Part shown: positions 5,433 through 6,073 of the stretch, piece after piece
Position numbering within the stretch: position 1 is the first letter of the stretch
Layout of the letters: every line of letters begins with the position of its first letter
Assembly (NCBI GenBank): GCA_005888335.1
Contig: VAWY01000233.1
Location: forward strand, 505 to 6,577
Direction: 5' to 3'
Length of the DNA: 6,073 nt
Origin: Actinomycetota bacterium
GTDB lineage: Bacteria; Actinomycetota; Thermoleophilia; Solirubrobacterales; Solirubrobacteraceae
Position numbers and translations under genes: made by a program
Notes under the pieces: model-generated
The model's input: only the letters and a program-made list of their open reading frames with translations
Told to the model about the DNA's origin: nothing
Databases searched by the model: none

Positions 5433-5930
5433 GTGACGCCGGGTCGTCCTCGGCGAAGACATCCCGCGCTCGCCGGCGACGTACGCCGTCGAGACGTCGA
5501 CCACGCGGCAAAGACGGCAAAGCCTGTCGCCGCGCGCCTGGAAAAGCTAGGCGAACTGCGCCATCCGCCGCGCGCCAGCGACGTTGACCGCGTGAGCCTC
5601 CGCCGGGGTTGGCCCGTGCCCCGACCGTTGTGGACCTGCACGGAGAACCTCGATCCGGCGGAGGACGACGACCAGGGCGTTCTCGAAGGCGGGAAGGGCG
5701 CCTCCGTGAACACCGTGGCCGAGGCCGGCGACACCGACGACTTCCGTCGCCGCGTCGAGCGCGCCGCGGCCGAGCTCGACTTGAACGTGGCCGGGCTTGT
5801 CGACGTCGGCCTGGCGATGCGCCCTGCGGGCGCGCGGGGCACGCGCGCTGCGCCGGCTGATGTCCGATGCGCGCATGTCCAGGCGCGTCGAGTGGGGATG
5901 TTCCACGTCTATGAGTCCGATGACGGGTAG
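5433..5930 (+). CDS. Unrecognised hypothetical ORF with a coding-like core
   Basis: The frame runs from GTG 5433 to TAG 5928-5930 (165 residues). I do not recognise the product. Between about 5610 and 5830 the codons show very high third-position GC with acidic, A/T-containing second positions ('NLDPAEDDDQGVLEGG', 'AEAGDTDDFRRRVERAAAE', 'LDLNVAGLVDVGLAM'), which is the signature of real coding in this DNA. The first 60 residues and the last 35 look weaker and Arg-rich, so the true start may be downstream or the gene may be a remnant with frameshifts; after about 5835 another frame ('ALRRLMSDARMSRRVEWG') looks at least as coding-like. No signal peptide or membrane segment. It starts 113 bp after the kinase stop, same strand, and converges on the DHFR-like gene. 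Real gene, remnant and chance open frame all remain possible. Confidence 0.35.
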   Translation: MTPGRPRRRHPALAGDVRRRDVDHAAKTAKPVAARLEKLGELRHPPRASDVDRVSLRRGWPVPRPLWTCTENLDPAEDDDQGVLEGGKGASVNTVAEAGDTDDFRRRVERAAAELDLNVAGLVDVGLAMRPAGARGTRAAPADVRCAHVQARRVGMFHVYESDDG

Positions 5931-5933
5931 ACG

Positions 5934-5947
5934 CGGCGCGGGCGCCG
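5934..5947. terminator. GC-rich palindrome between convergent genes
   Basis: CGGCGC (5934-5939) and GCGCCG (5942-5947) are inverted around GG. It sits just beyond the minus-strand stop at 5949 and just after the plus-strand stop at 5930, where a bidirectional terminator would be expected. It is short and lacks T-tracts. Confidence 0.2.
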
Positions 5948-5948
5948 T

Positions 5949-6073
5949 TCACGTCCTCGTGCGGTAGTGCACGTGGACCACGCCGTTGCCGAACCGGCGC
6001 TCGTCGAGCAGCTTGAGCCTCAGACGGGCGTTGTCGGGAAGGGAGCCGTTGCCGCCTCCCACGACGACCGGCG
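5949..6073 (-). CDS. C-terminal end of a RibD-C/dihydrofolate-reductase-like family protein (5' end outside window)
   Basis: The minus-strand frame entering from the right edge encodes 40 residues ending at TGA 5951-5949. It reads 'PVVVGGGNGSLPDNARLRL', then 'KLLDERRFGNGVVHVHYRT'. This matches the C-terminal strands of the RibD C-terminal/dihydrofolate reductase-like family common in actinobacteria: the 'PVVxGGG' glycine loop before the last helix, then 'LLDERRFGNGVVxxxYR'. In the family this fold binds NADPH and reduces pterin, flavin-precursor or other small substrates; most single-domain members have no known substrate. The piece is too short to say which subgroup. It converges on the unrecognised plus-strand ORF, with 18 bp between their stops. 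Confidence 0.75.
   Translation of the reverse strand, partial: PVVVGGGNGSLPDNARLRLKLLDERRFGNGVVHVHYRTRT

Noticed and set aside
5050..5952. Long minus-strand frames opposite the kinase 3' end and the downstream ORF
   Set aside because: Arg/Ser/Pro-rich translations typical of antisense frames in GC-rich DNA, with no recognisable motif.
1..6073. CRISPR arrays, tRNA or rRNA genes, riboswitches, insertion sequences with terminal repeats
   Set aside because: No regularly spaced repeats, no tRNA-like cloverleaf, no rRNA signature and no transposase were seen on either strand by eye. A covariance-model scan was not possible here.

Overview
This is a GC-rich window, strongly biased to G/C at third codon positions. 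It most likely comes from an actinobacterium. The pointers are a Ddn-type (F420-dependent) nitroreductase-family protein, an actinobacterial-looking tyrosine recombinase tail, and the abundance of GTG/TTG starts. A Thermoleophilia/Solirubrobacterales-like origin is my guess from the style of the recombinase C-terminus and is not proven.

Layout from left to right: (1) the C-terminal part of a tyrosine recombinase enters from the left edge (+). It appears to have lost its natural stop by a one-base frameshift near 375-377. (2) A deazaflavin (F420)-dependent nitroreductase-family gene (-) converges on it and also has no stop at the expected place, so the two reading frames overlap tail to tail. 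(3) A divergent intergenic region of about 350 bp holds a perfect 10-bp inverted repeat. (4) An intact zinc-independent MDR/quinone-oxidoreductase-like gene (+, 1342-2325) has a clear ribosome binding site. (5) A short convergent spacer contains a second copy of a 16-bp sequence also found upstream of the oxidoreductase gene. (6) A SEC-C zinc-motif protein of unknown function (-, 2478-3200). (7) About 380 bp with no gene I can support. (8) A decayed, frameshifted fragment of a second MDR oxidoreductase (-, about 3581-3833), too short to appear as a normal ORF. (9) An intact soluble PAS-PAS-HisKA-HATPase sensor kinase (+, 3868-5319) with no response regulator beside it. (10) A stretch with an unrecognised, coding-like (+) ORF (5433-5930). 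(11) The C-terminal 40 residues of a RibD-C/dihydrofolate-reductase-like protein entering from the right edge (-).

The genes do not form an obvious operon or pathway: neighbours alternate in strand, and most pairs are convergent or divergent. The intact members are redox enzymes (nitroreductase-like, quinone-oxidoreductase-like, DHFR-like), a stand-alone sensor kinase and an unknown SEC-C protein. Together with the recombinase remnant, two frameshifts and a truncated gene, this looks like an accessory region undergoing turnover. I see no convincing new multi-gene system. The best leads are the small decayed genes, the paired hairpin-forming repeats around the oxidoreductase gene, and the two proteins I could not assign.
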